From DATGMS01 sp040905145 (GTDB lineage Bacteria > Bacteroidota > Bacteroidia > Cytophagales > Cyclobacteriaceae): a stretch of 6,129 nt of DNA. Shown here piece by piece: positions 5,511 through 6,129 of this stretch. The stretch is from assembly GCA_040905145.1 (NCBI GenBank), contig JBBDSC010000131.1, positions 1-6,129 of the forward strand, given 5' to 3'. A model generated the notes under the pieces. The model ran no database searches and was not told the origin of the DNA. It saw nothing but the letters and a program-made list of their open reading frames with translations. A program made the position numbers and the translations under genes. Position 1 is the stretch's first letter. Each line of letters starts with the position of its first letter.

Positions 5511-5942
5511 GACCGGATTTACAGACCCGGTATTGGTAAGAAGGTAACAATGGTATAATACCTTATTCCTGGAAGACTTGATTACAATTGCGAAATAAAG
5601 CATTATCCACAAAGCACCTGTTAAATATAAGGAGCTTTTCCATTCTTTAAGAGCAATGTACCTCTTTTCCTCTTTTTATCAAAAGGATTGCCACATTTTT
5701 TTAAGTTTTTCCTCCTTGCAAATATTCATTATTCCCCGAAAATGAATCTCTCCGAAAGCACAAACAATGTTTCCATTGATGTCTATAATTTGACATCCAG
5801 GGATTTATGTGAGTTGATTAACCTCCTTTCCTATCATCCTGCCGTCCTTCCGGATTTTTTTTACAAATGCAACCATAAATATGTATTTTAGATTAAAGTT
5901 CTGGGGTTTATCAAATATAGTTGTTCAAATCTAACTAATTCT
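5511..5942. other. Non-coding stretch upstream of the receptor gene
   Basis: About 430 nt without a credible gene. The open frame 5688-5891 (ATG at 5742) gives a 49-67 residue product with no recognisable motif. Small inverted repeats are present: ACCGG/CCGGT (5512-5516 and 5527-5531), GGTAT-A-ATACC (5552-5562), and an imperfect ten-pair hairpin at 5724-5747 (ATTCATT, bulged A, TTC, loop CCC, GAA, AATGAAT). No TTTG-N19-TAnnTTTG promoter is found; TATAGTTG at 5916-5923 is the nearest -7-like word and lacks a -33 partner. The stretch presumably contains the regulatory region of the SusC-like gene, but no specific operator can be named. Confidence 0.5.
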
Positions 5943-6129
5943 ATGATAAAATACTTACGAAGGTATTTCTACTGGGACTGATGCTCATTTTCACATCTGT
6001 TCCGGAAGCAAATGCCCAAGACAGAACGGTGACCGGGACGGTTACTGATTCCGGATTTAACGAACCGCTTCCGGGGGTATCCATTGTTGTAAAAGAGACT
6101 ACACGTGGAGTTGTGACAGATCTTGAGGG
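5943..6129 (+). CDS. SusC/RagA-type TonB-dependent receptor, N-terminus only, start apparently frameshifted
   Basis: The frame ending at the window edge reads a hydrophobic stretch KVFLLGLMLIFTSVPEANAQ, then RTVTGTVTDSG, EPLPGVSIVVKETTRG and VVTDLEG. This is a Sec signal peptide with an ANAQ cleavage site followed by the carboxypeptidase D regulatory-like beta domain (TVTGxVxD, PLPGVSIVVKxTTxGxVTDLxG) that opens SusC/RagA outer-membrane receptors. Such proteins import oligosaccharides or peptides with a SusD-like lipoprotein, powered by TonB. The only ATG at the expected place, 5943, is out of frame; one additional A after ATGA would give MNKILTKVFLLG, a normal signal peptide. As written, an in-frame stop lies at 5936-5938 and the first in-frame ATG is 5981, leaving just 13 residues before the cleavage site and no basic N-region. 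The gene is thus either start-damaged, wrongly sequenced, or uses an unusual start. The partner susD would lie to the right. Confidence 0.8.

Noticed and set aside
5511..5531. ACCGG-loop-CCGGT with TTTACAGA loop considered as a tRNA anticodon arm
   Set aside because: No acceptor, D or T arm can be built around it; the resemblance is limited to the hairpin.
5688..5891. 67-codon open frame (or 49 codons from ATG 5742)
   Set aside because: No motif, no start context, and its ATG lies within a hairpin; composition is like translated AT-rich spacer.

Overview
The window looks like chromosomal DNA from a member of the Bacteroidota, most likely a Cytophagales / Cyclobacteriaceae-type marine or soil bacterium; the phylum is firmer than the family. 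Evidence: a SusC/RagA-type TonB-dependent receptor N-terminus at the right edge, a TTTG-N19-TAnnTTTG promoter of the kind read by the Bacteroidota housekeeping sigma factor, start codons preceded by A-rich sequence with no Shine-Dalgarno motif, a large lipoprotein M1 aminopeptidase, and a small 'acetyl-CoA carboxylase biotin carboxyl carrier'-like protein of the propionyl-CoA/pyruvate carboxylase type. No phage, transposase, CRISPR array or plasmid gene is visible.

Layout, left to right. At 1-55 is the 5' two thirds of a tRNA-Tyr(GUA) gene on the minus strand, cut off by the window edge inside its long variable arm, with a well-spaced promoter at 114-144. At 209-2821 (minus) is an exported M1-family metallo-aminopeptidase lipoprotein. 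Divergent from it, 2919-3413 (plus) encodes a stand-alone biotin carrier protein. After a 259-nt leader carrying a short repeat and a promoter-like -7 box come pyrH (UMP kinase, 3673-4377) and frr (ribosome recycling factor, 4389-4949), 11 nt apart and surely one operon. A 204-nt spacer packed with small inverted and direct repeats (one REP-like) separates frr from 5154-5438, a 94-residue conserved protein of unknown function. That gene ends in a convincing intrinsic terminator (5452-5485). The remaining roughly 450 nt hold several hairpins but no credible gene, and lead into the N-terminus of a SusC-family receptor, which runs off the window and whose start looks frameshifted by one base.

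How the genes relate: pyrH and frr are a conserved housekeeping pair (pyrimidine nucleotide supply and ribosome recycling). The M1 aminopeptidase lipoprotein and the SusC-like receptor are both envelope nutrient-acquisition functions, but their separation and orientation give no reason to link them in one system. I see no clear novel multi-gene system. The most worthwhile signals are the interrupted repeat pair shared by the two intergenic regions, the REP-like hairpin, the apparent start-region frameshift of the receptor gene, and the uncharacterised 94-residue protein.
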